Source: Paracoccus sp. Z118
GTDB taxonomy: Bacteria; Pseudomonadota; Alphaproteobacteria; Rhodobacterales; Rhodobacteraceae
DNA length: 64,000 nt
Assembly: GCF_019061185.1 (NCBI RefSeq)
Contig: NZ_JAHQZU010000001.1
Span: forward strand, 186,001 to 250,000
Reading direction: 5' to 3'
This document shows, in pieces, positions 12,403-21,754 of the stretch (its first letter is position 1; each line of letters opens with the position of its first letter). A program made the translations under genes and the position numbers. The notes under the pieces were generated by a model. That model ran no database searches and was not told the origin of the DNA. It saw only the letters and a program-made list of their open reading frames with translations.

Positions 12403-12843
12403 TCAGCGCGCCCGTGCCGCCGCGATGGCGCCCAGGACGGCATCCCATGCCAGCAGGATCGAGGCGTGACGGTTGGGAAACTCCTGTGCCGGGGCCAGCG
12501 TCTCCAGCCCGTCGAACGGCGCCGAAGGGGCGGGGCCGCCGTCCTTCAGCATCGCCGCCAGCGCGTCGCGGGCGGATTGCAGCTCGGCCTCGGTGCGGCC
12601 CAGGATGACCTGCCCGAGAACGGCGGCCGAGGCCTGCCCCAGCGCGCAGGCCCGCACCTCCTGCGCGAAATCGCCGACGCGGCCTCCGTCCATCACCACC
12701 TCGGCCGAGACCGTCGATCCGCATTGCGGCGAACGGCGCGAGGCGCTGCCCTGCGGGGCCGGAAGCCGGCCCAGATGCGGGATGTCGGAGGCGAGGGCAA
12801 GGATGCGGCGCGAATAGAGCTGCATGAGATCGTCGTCGGGCAT
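12403..12843 (-). CDS. Iron-sulfur cluster assembly scaffold (NifU/IscU N-terminal-like) protein
   Basis: A 146-residue protein starting MPDDDLMQLYSRRILALASD. It keeps IscU-like Cys41 in RRSPQCGSTVSAEV and Cys66 in EVRACALGQASAAVLGQ, matching two of the three cluster-ligating cysteines of the NifU_N fold; the third is not in the usual place (EFPNRHASILLAWDAV at the end). The helix around ALGQASAAVL is characteristic. In Rhodobacteraceae such proteins are annotated as scaffold proteins, but the role in vivo is not established. It is divergent from hisI. Confidence 0.75.
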   Translation of the reverse strand: MPDDDLMQLYSRRILALASDIPHLGRLPAPQGSASRRSPQCGSTVSAEVVMDGGRVGDFAQEVRACALGQASAAVLGQVILGRTEAELQSARDALAAMLKDGGPAPSAPFDGLETLAPAQEFPNRHASILLAWDAVLGAIAAARAR

Positions 12844-12903
12844 CGCTTTCCACCGGGCTGTGATCCGGCCTAGATAGGAACGATGCCCGGCAAAGGAAAC
12901 CCG

Positions 12904-13269
12904 ATGTTCGATCCCGCCAACCTGACCTTCGACGCCAACGGCCTGATTCCGGCGATTGCGCAGGATCACCGGACCGGCGAGGTGCTGATGATGGCGTGGA
13001 TGAATGCGGATGCTGTTCGCAGGACGCTTGATGAAGGTCGCGTAACCTACTGGTCACGCTCGCGCAAATCGTTCTGGACCAAGGGCGAGAGTTCGGGGCA
13101 TGTTCAGCGGCTGGTGGAGCTGCGCGTCGATTGCGACCGCGACTGCCTGCTGCTGCTGGTCGATCAGACTGGCCCCGCCTGCCACACCAACCGGCGCAGC
13201 TGTTTCTATACGGCAGTGCGTGAGGGCGCCGAGATCGAGATCATGGCGCCTCAGACCTCCAGCAGCTGA
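12904..13269 (+). CDS. hisI: Phosphoribosyl-AMP cyclohydrolase
   Basis: Opens the purine ring of phosphoribosyl-AMP, the third step of histidine synthesis. The 121-residue protein has LMMAWMNADAV, YWSRSRKSFWTKGESSGH, and the metal ligands in VDCDRDCLLL (Asp76, Asp78, Asp80) plus Cys93 and Cys100 in GPACHTNRRSCFY. It is the stand-alone HisI form, without a HisE domain. I prefer the ATG at 12904 because AAGGAAA precedes it; an ATG at 12883 would add seven residues. Its end overlaps the end of gluQRS by 19 bases on the opposite strand. Confidence 0.95.
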   Translation: MFDPANLTFDANGLIPAIAQDHRTGEVLMMAWMNADAVRRTLDEGRVTYWSRSRKSFWTKGESSGHVQRLVELRVDCDRDCLLLLVDQTGPACHTNRRSCFYTAVREGAEIEIMAPQTSSS

Positions 13270-14102
13270 CGGATTTCCTGAGGGGACACGCCCTGCTCGC
13301 GATAGAGGCTCAGCGCACGGGCGTCGTCGCGCTTGGCGAGGCGCTTGCCGTTCTCGTCGCGGATCAGGCGATGATGGTGGTAGAGGGGCAGTGGAAGCTC
13401 CAGCAGGTTCTGAAGAAGTGCGTGGATGTAGGTTGATTCGAAAAGGTCTTTTCCACGCGAGACGACCGTGACTTGCTGCGCGCCATCATCCATCACGACG
13501 GCCAGATGGTAGGATGTGCCCATGTCGCGGCGTGACAGGACGATGTCGCCGACCTGGGCCAGAAACTCGTCCCGCGACAGAACATGCCGCCCCGGCACGG
13601 CTTCGTCCAAGAAGCCGATCTCCGTAATGCCGAGCACGTCGAAGGCTCGCGCGGCGTTCAGGCGGATCGCGTCCTCTGGCCCGGCATCGGTCATCGCGCG
13701 ATGGCGGCAGGTTCCGGGATAGACGGGACCGTCCGGGCCGATGAGCGGTGCGCCTTCCTGCGGGGCGGAAAGCGCGGCGCGGATGTCGGCGCGGCGGCAG
13801 CGGCAGGGATAGGTGACGCCGAGCGCGGTCAGCCTGTCCCGGGCAGCGGCGTAGGCCGGCAGGCGGTCAGACTGGCGCATGATCGGCTCGCGCCAGTCGA
13901 GCCCCAGCCAGCGCAGGTCGTCGTAGATCGCCTGCTCCCATTCGGGGCGGGAGCGTGAGCGGTCGATATCTTCGATCCGCAGCAGGAACTCGCCGGGATC
14001 GGCGAGCTTGGCGGCGGTCATTGCCGCGAAAGCATGGCCAAGATGCAACGGCCCGGTGGGAGAGGGCGCGAAGCGGGTGCGCCTTATGCCTGCGCCAGCC
14101 AC
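13251..14102 (-). CDS. gluQ: Glutamyl-Q tRNA(Asp) synthetase
   Basis: A shortened glutamyl-tRNA synthetase paralogue that attaches glutamate to queuosine in the anticodon of tRNA(Asp). The 283-residue protein has [19 protein letters not shown] (HIGH motif as HLGH, 20-23), zinc-binding Cys in [10 protein letters not shown] and GTCRHRAM, and a KMSKS equivalent [10 protein letters not shown], and it ends there with no anticodon-binding domain. The start is a GTG at 14102 that overlaps the end of trmFO by 19 bases, so the two are probably coupled. The 3' end overlaps hisI in the convergent sense. Confidence 0.93.
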   Translation of the reverse strand: MAGAGIRRTRFAPSPTGPLHLGHAFAAMTAAKLADPGEFLLRIEDIDRSRSRPEWEQAIYDDLRWLGLDWREPIMRQSDRLPAYAAARDRLTALGVTYPCRCRRADIRAALSAPQEGAPLIGPDGPVYPGTCRHRAMTDAGPEDAIRLNAARAFDVLGITEIGFLDEAVPGRHVLSRDEFLAQVGDIVLSRRDMGTSYHLAVVMDDGAQQVTVVSRGKDLFESTYIHALLQNLLELPLPLYHHHRLIRDENGKRLAKRDDARALSLYREQGVSPQEIRQLLEV

Positions 14103-15421
14103 GCGTTGAAATCCTGCTTGGCGCGTTCGGTGTAGGCCGGATAGCGCGCGGCGCGGCCGCGGCGGCCGCCTTTCGCCTCGACCGGGGGAAACAGGCCGAA
14201 ATTCACGTTCATCGGCTGGAACGTCTTCGCGTCCGCGCCGCCGGTGATGTGGTGGACCAGCGCCCCGGTGGCGGTGGTCCCGGCGGGCGGCGGCAGGTCG
14301 CGCCCCTGCGCCTGCGCGGCGGCCATCCGGCCGGCGAGCAGGCCCATGGCGGCGCTTTCGACATAGCCTTCGACCCCCGTCACCTGACCCGCAAAGCGCA
14401 GATGCGGGCGGCTGCGCAGCCGCATGCGGTCGTCGAGCAGTGTGGGCGAGTTGAGGAAGCTGTTGCGGTGGATGCCGCCGAGCCGCGCGAAGGAGGCGTT
14501 CTGAAGGCCGGGGATGCGCCGGAACACCTCGGTCTGCGCACCGTATTTCATCTTGGTCTGGAAGCCAACGATGTTATAGAGAGTTCCCAAGGCATTATCA
14601 CGGCGAAGTTGAACCACGGCATAAGGTTTTTCAGCGGGGTTGTGGGCGTTGGTCAGCCCCACGGGCTTCATCGGACCGTGGCGCAGGGTGTCGCGGCCGC
14701 GCTCGGCCATCACCTCGATGGGCAGGCAGCCGTCGAAATAACCCGCTGACTCGCCTTCGCGAAACTCGGTCTTGTCGGCGGCCAGCAGCGCGTCGATGAA
14801 TCTGTCGTAATCCGCGCGCGTCATTGGACAATTTATGTAGGCGGTGCGTTCTTCCTCGGTCTCGCCCTTGTCGTAGCGCGACTGCCGCCAGGCGATGTCC
14901 ATGTCGATCGTCTCGGCGTGGACGATCGGGGCGATGGCGTCGAAGAAGGCCAGCGCCTCGGTGCCCGTCTCGGCCCGGATCGCGGCGGCCAGCGCGTCCG
15001 AGGTGAGCGGGCCGGTCGCGATGATCCAGTTGCCGCCTTCGGGCAGTTCGTTGATTTCGCCGGGCTGGATCGTCACCAGCGGATGCGCGGTCAGCGCCTC
15101 GGTCACGGATGCCGAGAAGGCGTCGCGGTCCACGGCCAGTGCCCCGCCGGCGGGCAGCTTGTGCCGGTCGGCCATCGCCATGATGAGGCCGCCCGCCGCC
15201 CGCATCTCCCAGTGCAACTGCCCGACCGCGTTCATCACGTCGTCGTCCGAGCGGAAGCTGTTCGAGCAGACCATCTCGGCGCAGTCGCCGGTGCGGTGGG
15301 CGAAGGTGCCGACAGCCGGGCGCATCTCGTGCAGCACGACCGGCACCCCGGCCTGAGCCGCCTGCCAAGCGGCCTCGGATCCGGCCAGACCGGCACCGAC
15401 GATGTGGATGGGCGCGCTCAA
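14084..15421 (-). CDS. trmFO: Methylenetetrahydrofolate--tRNA-(uracil-5-)-methyltransferase TrmFO
   Basis: Folate- and FAD-dependent enzyme that makes m5U54 in the T loop of tRNA. The 445-residue protein begins with the FAD-binding Rossmann motif [17 protein letters not shown] and has the family blocks [53 protein letters not shown], and the closing GPLTSDAL region in the middle. Length is typical. It is the first gene of a probable trmFO-gluQ unit and is divergent from the FkbM gene. Confidence 0.95.
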   Translation of the reverse strand: MSAPIHIVGAGLAGSEAAWQAAQAGVPVVLHEMRPAVGTFAHRTGDCAEMVCSNSFRSDDDVMNAVGQLHWEMRAAGGLIMAMADRHKLPAGGALAVDRDAFSASVTEALTAHPLVTIQPGEINELPEGGNWIIATGPLTSDALAAAIRAETGTEALAFFDAIAPIVHAETIDMDIAWRQSRYDKGETEEERTAYINCPMTRADYDRFIDALLAADKTEFREGESAGYFDGCLPIEVMAERGRDTLRHGPMKPVGLTNAHNPAEKPYAVVQLRRDNALGTLYNIVGFQTKMKYGAQTEVFRRIPGLQNASFARLGGIHRNSFLNSPTLLDDRMRLRSRPHLRFAGQVTGVEGYVESAAMGLLAGRMAAAQAQGRDLPPPAGTTATGALVHHITGGADAKTFQPMNVNFGLFPPVEAKGGRRGRAARYPAYTERAKQDFNAWLAQA

Positions 15422-15507
15422 TGCAGATCCTCCGCGGCAAGGGGCAGGGTGGCGAATGGCAGGTCGGCTTGCTATCAGTCCGCAGCCCCGCCCGCAAGGA
15501 GAGCCCC

Positions 15508-16200
15508 GTGCCGCACCCGGAATCCGAGCGTTTCACCATCGACGGCGCGCTGATCGAGGTGCCCGCATCGGCGCTGGTTCCGCGGCTGCGGGGCCGGCTG
15601 CAGGATGGCGGCTACGAGGGGCATGAGCGGGCCTTGCTGCGCGCCCATCTGCGGCTAGGCGACCGGGTGCTGGACCTTGGCGCGGGTGCAGGGATGGTCA
15701 GCATCACGGCGGCGCGGATCGTGGGGGCGGGGAACGTCACCTCGGTCGAGGCGAACCCCGAAATGCTGCGCCCGCTCAAGCGCAACCTGCGCCGCAATAT
15801 CGGGGCCGAGGGATCGGTGCTGCACATGGCCGTGGTGGCGGACGGGGACAAGCGCGACAGCGTCGATCTGCATGTCAGCCCCGGTTTCTGGAGCGCCTCG
15901 ACCCTGCCGGGCCGCGCCAAAGGGGCGGCGGCATCCTATGCGGTGAAGGCCCGGCCGCTCGGCAAGCTGATCCGGCGCGCGCAGGCCAACGTGCTGGCGA
16001 TGGATGTCGAAGGGGCGGAGCAGCAGCTTCTGGCCACGCCGCTGCCCGAGCAGGTGCGTCTGCTGGTGATCGAACTGCATCCGGCGCTTTACGGAGGCGC
16101 GGCGCGGGATGCGATCCTTGCAGATCTGGCCGGGCAGGGGTTCCGGGATGTCGGCGGCGGACGGACCGAGGAGGTCCATGCCATGCGCCGGGGCGACTGA
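15508..16200 (+). CDS. FkbM family methyltransferase
   Basis: A 230-residue SAM-dependent methyltransferase with [17 protein letters not shown] (SAM-binding glycine loop near residues 54-70), [15 protein letters not shown] (acidic end of strand 2) and the FkbM hallmark [17 protein letters not shown]. The substrate is not evident; FkbM enzymes methylate sugars or secondary metabolites. The start is GTG at 15508, backed by a perfect AAGGAG six bases upstream (15496-15501), even though the frame extends back to 15421. It is divergent from trmFO and convergent with rplY. Confidence 0.82.
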   Translation: MPHPESERFTIDGALIEVPASALVPRLRGRLQDGGYEGHERALLRAHLRLGDRVLDLGAGAGMVSITAARIVGAGNVTSVEANPEMLRPLKRNLRRNIGAEGSVLHMAVVADGDKRDSVDLHVSPGFWSASTLPGRAKGAAASYAVKARPLGKLIRRAQANVLAMDVEGAEQQLLATPLPEQVRLLVIELHPALYGGAARDAILADLAGQGFRDVGGGRTEEVHAMRRGD

Positions 16201-16213
16201 GGCGCGAATCGAA

Positions 16214-16240
16214 AAGGGGCGAGCCGAACGCCCGCCCCTT
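16214..16240 (-). terminator. Intrinsic terminator of rplY (possibly bidirectional)
   Basis: AAGGGGCG (16214-16221) and CGCCCCTT (16233-16240) form an eight-pair stem with an 11-base loop. The minus-strand transcript ends in TTTTC; the hairpin may also stop the convergent FkbM transcript. Confidence 0.65.
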
Positions 16241-16265
16241 CAGGGATGTCGGTGCAGCGGGCCGA

Positions 16266-16901
16266 TCAGGCCTCGGCTGCCTCTTCGCCTTCGGCGGCCT
16301 CACCTTCGGCTGCGTCGTCCGAGGCGCGCAGGCCCGACGGCGCGGCGAGGTTCGCGATCACGAAGTTGCGGTCGATCGTCGGCTTCACGCCGTTGGGCAG
16401 CGTGACGTCGTTGATGTGGATCGATTCGCCGATCTCGCGGCCGGTCAGGTCAACGGTGATCTGCTCGGGGATGTCCGCGGCGGTCACGACCAGTTCGACT
16501 TCAGGGCGGACGACGACCAGCGTGCCACCGCGCTTGAGGCCGGGGGCGGCTTCGTGGTTCACGAACTCGACGTTGATGAACAGGTTCACCCGCGTGTTGC
16601 GGCGCAGGCGCATCAGGTCGATATGCGTCGGCAGGTCCTTGACCACGTCGCGCTGGACGCTGCGGCAGATGACGCGCACGTCCTCCTGCCCCTCGACCTT
16701 CAGGTTCCACAGCGTGGACATGAAGCGGCCGGCGCGCAGTTTCGTGAGCAGCGGGTTGAAGTCGATCTGGATGGGCTGCGGGTCTTTCCCGTCGCCGTAG
16801 ACGATGCCGGGCACCTTGCCGTCGCGGCGAGCTTGACGGGCGGCCCCCTTGCCTGTCCCCGTGCGTGCCTCGGCCACCAGATCTGGGATCTCTTTGGCCA
16901 T
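16266..16901 (-). CDS. rplY: 50S ribosomal protein L25/general stress protein Ctc
   Basis: 5S rRNA-binding protein of 211 residues, the long Ctc form with an extra C-terminal beta domain. The start [19 protein letters not shown] is followed by [18 protein letters not shown], typical of the family. The C-terminus is an acidic Ala/Glu tail ([13 protein letters not shown]). I use the ATG at 16901 with AAGGAA just upstream; the longer frame adds 15 unconserved residues. In most Rhodobacteraceae pth follows rplY; here the next gene is an unrelated FkbM gene on the other strand. Confidence 0.95.
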   Translation of the reverse strand: MAKEIPDLVAEARTGTGKGAARQARRDGKVPGIVYGDGKDPQPIQIDFNPLLTKLRAGRFMSTLWNLKVEGQEDVRVICRSVQRDVVKDLPTHIDLMRLRRNTRVNLFINVEFVNHEAAPGLKRGGTLVVVRPEVELVVTAADIPEQITVDLTGREIGESIHINDVTLPNGVKPTIDRNFVIANLAAPSGLRASDDAAEGEAAEGEEAAEA

Positions 16902-17048
16902 GTTGGTTCCTTTCAGGTTGCGACCGGCCATCCTCCAAGGGTGCATGGCCGGAAGCCGCGCCTATACACGCAGCGGTGCAGGTTGGAAAGTGGCAACATG
17001 GGGCCCCGCCGGTCGGCGGGGCTTGCTCTCGGGGCGATCAGCGTCGGG

Positions 17049-17396
17049 TCATTCCGTCACGACATGCCAGACGCCGCCCTTGCCGTCGCCGGTCGTGTCG
17101 CCGGCATTGGCGTCGCCGGCATAGTAATAGGTCGGCATGCCGTCATAGGCCCATTGCATCGTGCCGTCGGTGCGTTCGACCAGCGTCCAGCCTTCGCCCT
17201 TCTCCTCGCCGCTCTGGCCCAGATAGGGCGGCCAGTTCTCGGCGCACTGGTCGTAGCAGGTCGATGTCCCGCCGGTGTCCTCGTCGAAGGTATAGAGCGT
17301 CATGCCGGTGTCGCCCGTGGCGGCGGTCTGGGCCTGCGCCGCGCCAAGCGACAGCAGGGCAATGGCCGCGGCCATACAGCCCGAACGTATCTTCAT
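17049..17396 (-). CDS. Small secreted protein, COG4315-like repeat family
   Basis: The 115-residue precursor has a signal peptide (MKIRSGCMAAAIALLSLG, likely cut after AQA near residue 23). The mature part carries TLYTFDEDTGGTSTC and YDQCAENWPPYL, resembling the secreted-repeat family with the Y-x-[FWY]-x-x-D pattern; Cys47 and Cys51 may form a disulfide. A second copy of the pattern is TYYYAGDANAGDTTG. The role of the family is unknown; it is found in the periplasm or at the cell surface. The ATG at 17396 has GGGAG eight bases upstream, better placed than the GTG at 17405. Confidence 0.72.
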   Translation of the reverse strand: MKIRSGCMAAAIALLSLGAAQAQTAATGDTGMTLYTFDEDTGGTSTCYDQCAENWPPYLGQSGEEKGEGWTLVERTDGTMQWAYDGMPTYYYAGDANAGDTTGDGKGGVWHVVTE

Positions 17397-17538
17397 GATG
17401 GTCACTCCCGGAGCAACTGCATGGGAAACGGCCGATCAACCGCAACGCCCCGCCTGCTCCTGCGCGGGGCGCGGAACTGTCGGCTGGGCGCAGGATAAAC
17501 CCGTCGGCGCCGGGCGGCGCATCACGATTGCGGGAAGG

Positions 17539-18702
17539 TCAGGTGTATTCGTTTTCCCACCGCGTCGGGACAAGGACGTTGTGCCGCCCGACGTTCTTGA
17601 TGTCGCGCTCGCCGCAAAGGGCCATCGTGATGTCCAGTTCCTTGCGGATCACCTCCAGCGCCGCCGTCACGCCCGCCTGGCCCATCGCGCCAAGGCCATA
17701 GATCCACGCGCGCCCGATCCATGTCCCATGGGCCCCGAGCGCCAGCGCCTTCAGCACGTCCTGCCCCGAGCGGATGCCGGAATCGAGGTGGATTTCCACC
17801 CGGTCGCCCACCGCCTTGACGATCTCCGGCAGCATGCGGATCGACGACAGCGCCCCGTCGAGCTGCCGCCCGCCGTGGTTCGACACGATGATCGCGTCGG
17901 CCCCGAAATCGGCGGCCCTGCGGGCGTCGTCCGCGTCGAGGATGCCCTTGAGGATCAGCTTGCCGCCCCACATGTCGCGGATCGCGGCGATCTTGTCCCA
18001 GTCGAGTTGGGGGTCGAACTGCTCGGCCGTCCAGCTCGACAGGTTGCCGGCATCGGTGACGCCCTTGGCATGGCCGACGATGTTGCCGAAGCTGCGCCGC
18101 TTGGTCCGCAGCATCCCCGAGCCCCACCGCCAGCGCGTCGCGAGGTCCAGCATGGTCGGGATCGTCAGCTTGGGCGGCGCGGACAGGCCGTTCTTCAGGT
18201 CCTTGTGCCGCTGTCCGAGGATCTGAAGGTCGAGCGTCAGCACCAGCGCCGAGCAGTTGGCCTTCTTCGCCCGCTCGATGATAGCTGCCAGAAATTCCTG
18301 ATCGCGCATCACATAAAGCTGGAACATGAAGGGCTTTGTGGTGTGTTCCTTGACATCCTCGATGGAGCAGATGGACATCGTGGACAGGCAGAACGGCACC
18401 CCGAACGCCTCGGCCGCGCGGGCGGCCTTGATCTCGCCATCGGCGTCCTGCATCCCGGTGAACCCCACCGGCGCCAGCGCCACCGGCATCGACACCGGAA
18501 AGCCGATCATGTCCGAGGCGAGCGTGCGGTTCGACATGTCCACCGCAACCTTCTGGCGCAGGCGGATCTGCTGGAAGTCGGTGGTGTTCTCGCGGAAGGT
18601 CTGCTCGGTGTAGCTGCCGGATTCCGCGTAGTCGTAGAACATCCGCGGTGTGCGGGCGCGGTGCATCCGCTTCAGGTCTTCGATCGATGTGATCACGGGC
18701 AT
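17539..18702 (-). CDS. FMN-dependent alpha-hydroxy-acid dehydrogenase (LldD-like)
   Basis: Oxidises an alpha-hydroxy acid, most likely L-lactate, passing electrons to the quinone pool or a cytochrome. The 387-residue protein starts MPVITSIEDLKRMHRARTPR and shows the family residues: Tyr23 and Tyr25 in MFYDYAESGS, PVALAPVGFTGMQDADGE, LVLTLDLQILGQR, and the catalytic base His276 in IIVSNHGGRQLDGA, then HLDSGIRSGQDVLKALALGA. L-lactate is the likeliest substrate by overall pattern. No lactate permease or regulator is adjacent except a lipoprotein gene and a divergent TetR gene. Confidence 0.87.
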   Translation of the reverse strand: MPVITSIEDLKRMHRARTPRMFYDYAESGSYTEQTFRENTTDFQQIRLRQKVAVDMSNRTLASDMIGFPVSMPVALAPVGFTGMQDADGEIKAARAAEAFGVPFCLSTMSICSIEDVKEHTTKPFMFQLYVMRDQEFLAAIIERAKKANCSALVLTLDLQILGQRHKDLKNGLSAPPKLTIPTMLDLATRWRWGSGMLRTKRRSFGNIVGHAKGVTDAGNLSSWTAEQFDPQLDWDKIAAIRDMWGGKLILKGILDADDARRAADFGADAIIVSNHGGRQLDGALSSIRMLPEIVKAVGDRVEIHLDSGIRSGQDVLKALALGAHGTWIGRAWIYGLGAMGQAGVTAALEVIRKELDITMALCGERDIKNVGRHNVLVPTRWENEYT

Positions 18703-18721
18703 GGGTGGCGTCCTTCTGGGA

Positions 18722-19102
18722 TCATTCGGTGCGGCAGGTCGCGCCCACCGCGTCCGGCGAGGTGCCGGGCGGGCAGGGCGGCAGCGTCTCGTCCGTCCGC
18801 CGCAGCGCCTCGGCGCGTTCGCGCAGGGCGCTGGCGCGGTCGGTCAGGCGGTCCATCTCGGCCGCCGAGGGGCCGGGGTCGCGCCGAGCCTTGGCGGCGA
18901 CCGACGCGCCGCGGGCCTCGATCGCGCCGCGCACGGCGGCAGGATCGGCCGCGGCATCGCCGGCATGGGTCGGAACGGCCGGTTCGGCGGTCAGCATGTC
19001 CAGCGGCAGCAGCGCGGGATAGGCGCTGTCCTGCCCCCCGCCGCAGGCGGCGAGCAGCGGCAGGAGCAGGGCGAGGGCGCGGGGCGCGGGGCGGCGGATC
19101 AT
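18722..19102 (-). CDS. Small hypothetical lipoprotein
   Basis: The 126-residue product begins MIRRPAPRALALLLPLLAAC with the lipobox LAAC (Cys20). After a Gly-rich stretch it is helical and charged (SAAEMDRLTDRASALRERAE, likely a short coiled coil) and ends with PPCPPGTSPD..GATCRTE, two cysteines that could form a disulfide. I recognise no family. The ATG at 19102 marks the signal peptide start; the longer frame reaching 19501 is antisense to the TetR gene. It lies 19 bases upstream of lldD on the same strand, so it may be transcribed with it. Confidence 0.65.
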   Translation of the reverse strand: MIRRPAPRALALLLPLLAACGGGQDSAYPALLPLDMLTAEPAVPTHAGDAAADPAAVRGAIEARGASVAAKARRDPGPSAAEMDRLTDRASALRERAEALRRTDETLPPCPPGTSPDAVGATCRTE

Positions 19103-19201
19103 GGCGCGCCAGCATAGCCGCGCGGCCCGCTGCCCCGCAAGCGGCACACGCTGCGGCAAGACGGCTTCATTCCCCGCGGCCCGTGGCCTAGAACGGCGCG
19201 C

Positions 19202-19786
19202 ATGGCCCGCACCCACGGCTCCCGCGCCGACATCACCGGACCCCTCATCCGCGAACAGGCGCTGCGCCTTTTCGCGCGGCACGGCTATGCGGCGGTCAGC
19301 ATGCGCCAGATCGCGGCGGCGGTGGGGGTGCAGGCGGGAACGCTCTACGGCTACACCGCCGACAAGCAGGCGCTGCTGGCGGAACTGCTGACCGACCACA
19401 TGGAGCGGCTGCTGACCGCGTGGGAGGACGATCCGGCGCTGCCGCCCTTGCAGCGGCTGGAGCGCTTCGTGCGCTTCCACATCGCCTATTCGCTGGATCA
19501 TTCGGATGCGGTCTTCCTCAGCTACATGGAGCTGCGCAGCCTCAGTCCCGAAAACCTTGCCGCTGTCACGGCCCTGCGCCGCCGATACGAGGAGGCGCTG
19601 GCCGCCATCCTCCGCGCCGGCCAGGACTCGGGCGAGATGACGGTGCCCGACACGCGGCTGGCCAGCATGGCACTGATCGGGATGCTGACCGGCGTCACCA
19701 ACTGGTATCGCACGGGCGGGCGGCTGGACCGGGCGCGGGTCGCCGACATCTACTGGGATCTGGCGCGGGGCGCGGTCGGCGCGTGA
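19202..19786 (+). CDS. TetR/AcrR family transcriptional regulator
   Basis: A 194-residue regulator with the N-terminal TetR helix-turn-helix: GPLIREQALRLFARHGYA, then VSMRQIAAAVGVQAGTLYGY (recognition helix), then KQALLAELLTDHMERLL. The C-terminal ligand domain has a PF17932-like pattern (LERFVRFHIAYSLDHSDAVF), seen in regulators of fatty-acid or acyl-CoA genes. Targets are unknown; it is divergent from the lipoprotein and lldD, with 99 bases between, so those are candidates. dnaG follows after 45 bases on the same strand. Confidence 0.88.
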   Translation: MARTHGSRADITGPLIREQALRLFARHGYAAVSMRQIAAAVGVQAGTLYGYTADKQALLAELLTDHMERLLTAWEDDPALPPLQRLERFVRFHIAYSLDHSDAVFLSYMELRSLSPENLAAVTALRRRYEEALAAILRAGQDSGEMTVPDTRLASMALIGMLTGVTNWYRTGGRLDRARVADIYWDLARGAVGA

Positions 19787-19831
19787 TCCGGCCCGCTTGC
19801 CCTCGGACGCGCCGGGACGGATGATGGCGCC

Positions 19832-21751
19832 ATGAGTCTGCCCCCCGGTTTCCTAGACGAGCTGCGCAACCGCGTTCCGATCAGCCGGATCGTCGGGCGC
19901 AAGGTCACGTGGGATCTGCGCAAGTCCAATCAGGCGAAGGGCGACTGGTGGGCGCCCTGTCCGTTCCACGGCGAAAAGACCGCGTCTTTCCACGTCGATG
20001 ACCAGAAGGGTTTCTTCTACTGCTTCGGCTGCCACGCCAAGGGCGATGCCGTGACCTTCCTGCGCGAGGCGGAAGGGATGGGCTTCATGGACGCCGTCGC
20101 GGTGATCGCGTCCGAAGCCGGGATGCAGATGCCCGAACGCACGCCCGAGGCGCGGGCGCAGACCGACCGCCGCACGGAACTGGTCGAGGTGATGGACCGC
20201 GCCGTGCGCTGGTTCCGGCTGCAATTGCAGACCGGCGCGGGGTCTGGCGCGCGCGACTATCTGGCGGGGCGCGGGCTGGACGGGGCGGCGCAGGACCGCT
20301 TCGAGATCGGCTTCGCCCCCGATCAGCGGCAGGCGCTGACCCGGCATCTGCTGGACGCCGGGGTGAAGGAGGCGCTGGTCGTCGATGCAGGGTTGGCAGC
20401 AAGACCAGATGGCGGCGGCGCGGTCTATGACCGCTTCCGCGGCCGGATCATGTTTCCGATCCGCGATGCGCGCGGGCGCTGCATTTCCTTCGGCGGCCGG
20501 GCGCTGGACCCGAACGCCCGCGCGAAATACCTGAACGGGCCGGAGACGGCGCTGTTCGACAAGGGCCGCAACCTCTACAACCTCGCCCCGGCCCGCGCAG
20601 CGGTCGCCAAGGGCCAGCCGCTGGTCGTGGCCGAAGGCTACATGGACGTGATCGCGCTGGTCCGCGCGGGGATCGAGGGCGCGGTCGCGCCGCTGGGAAC
20701 GGCCATCACCGAGGATCAGCTTCGCCTGATGTGGCGCGTCTCGCCCGAACCGGTGATCGCGCTCGACGGCGATGCCGCCGGGCTGCGGGCCGCGATGCGG
20801 CTGATCGACATGGCGCTGCCGCTGGCCGGGCCGGGGCAGGCGCTGCGCTTTGCGCTGCTGCCGGCCGGGCAGGACCCCGACGACCTGATCCGCACCGGCG
20901 GCGCCGGCGCGATGCGGGCGCTGCTGGATCAGGCGCAGCCGCTGGTGGAGCTGCTGTGGCAGCGCGAGACCGAGGGCCGCATCTTCGACAGCCCCGAGCG
21001 CCGCGCGGCGCTCGACAAGTCGCTGGCCGATGCCGTGGCCCGCATTCCCGACCCGGCGACGCGCGAGCATTACCACGCCGCGCTGAAGAACAAGCGTTAC
21101 GAGCTGTTCCGGTCCGCCCGCCCGCCTCGGTCCCAGGGCGCGGCGCCGGGCAAACGCTCCGGCAGACCCGGCAAGGGCCCCTTCGTCCCGCTGCCGCCGC
21201 TGCCGCAGACCCGCGCCTCGCGCCTTGTCGCGACGGACCCCGGCGAGGCGCTGATCGAGGCGATGATCCTTGCCCTCTGCGGGGCTCATCCCGCGCTGGT
21301 GGCGGATGTCGAAGGCAGGCTGGAGCGGATCGAGCCCGAGGACCCGGGCCGGGCCGCGCTGGTCCACGACCTGCTCTCGGGCACCCGCTCCCACGCCGGG
21401 GGCCGCGCCCTTGACGAGCTGCTGGCCGATCCCCATGTCCGCGCCTTGCCTGCGATCTCTCATCCGGCGGCCCACGCGGACGAGGCGCAGGCGGTATTGC
21501 TGAACGCCCTCGACCGGCTGGAGGCCCGCCGCGCCGCCCGCGAGGAGATCGCGCGGGCCGAGACCGAGATCGAGGGGCTGGCCGACGAGGGGCTGACATG
21601 GCGGGTCACGCAGTCCGCCCGCGCGCGCCAACACGCCGACCACCCGTCGCTGTCCGACGACAGCGATCTGGGCGAAGACCGAGAGGCTCTGGCCGGGCAA
21701 CTGGCCGAAGCGATGAAGAACGAAATCTGGCGCAAGCCGCGCCGCAGCTGA
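19832..21751 (+). CDS. dnaG: DNA primase
   Basis: Makes the RNA primers for replication. The 639-residue protein has the CHC2 zinc finger (CPFHGEKTASF..YCFGCHAKGD; Cys43, His46, Cys64, Cys67), the catalytic core with RFRGRIMFPIRDARGR and GRALDPNARAKYLNGPET, and the Toprim motifs VVAEGYMDVIAL and EPVIALDGDAAG. The C-terminal helicase-binding region is Ala/Arg-rich. It stands directly upstream of rpoD, the classical macromolecular synthesis gene order without rpsU. The gap to rpoD holds its own promoter and a GANTC cluster. Confidence 0.97.
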   Translation: MSLPPGFLDELRNRVPISRIVGRKVTWDLRKSNQAKGDWWAPCPFHGEKTASFHVDDQKGFFYCFGCHAKGDAVTFLREAEGMGFMDAVAVIASEAGMQMPERTPEARAQTDRRTELVEVMDRAVRWFRLQLQTGAGSGARDYLAGRGLDGAAQDRFEIGFAPDQRQALTRHLLDAGVKEALVVDAGLAARPDGGGAVYDRFRGRIMFPIRDARGRCISFGGRALDPNARAKYLNGPETALFDKGRNLYNLAPARAAVAKGQPLVVAEGYMDVIALVRAGIEGAVAPLGTAITEDQLRLMWRVSPEPVIALDGDAAGLRAAMRLIDMALPLAGPGQALRFALLPAGQDPDDLIRTGGAGAMRALLDQAQPLVELLWQRETEGRIFDSPERRAALDKSLADAVARIPDPATREHYHAALKNKRYELFRSARPPRSQGAAPGKRSGRPGKGPFVPLPPLPQTRASRLVATDPGEALIEAMILALCGAHPALVADVEGRLERIEPEDPGRAALVHDLLSGTRSHAGGRALDELLADPHVRALPAISHPAAHADEAQAVLLNALDRLEARRAAREEIARAETEIEGLADEGLTWRVTQSARARQHADHPSLSDDSDLGEDREALAGQLAEAMKNEIWRKPRRS

Positions 21752-21754
21752 CGG

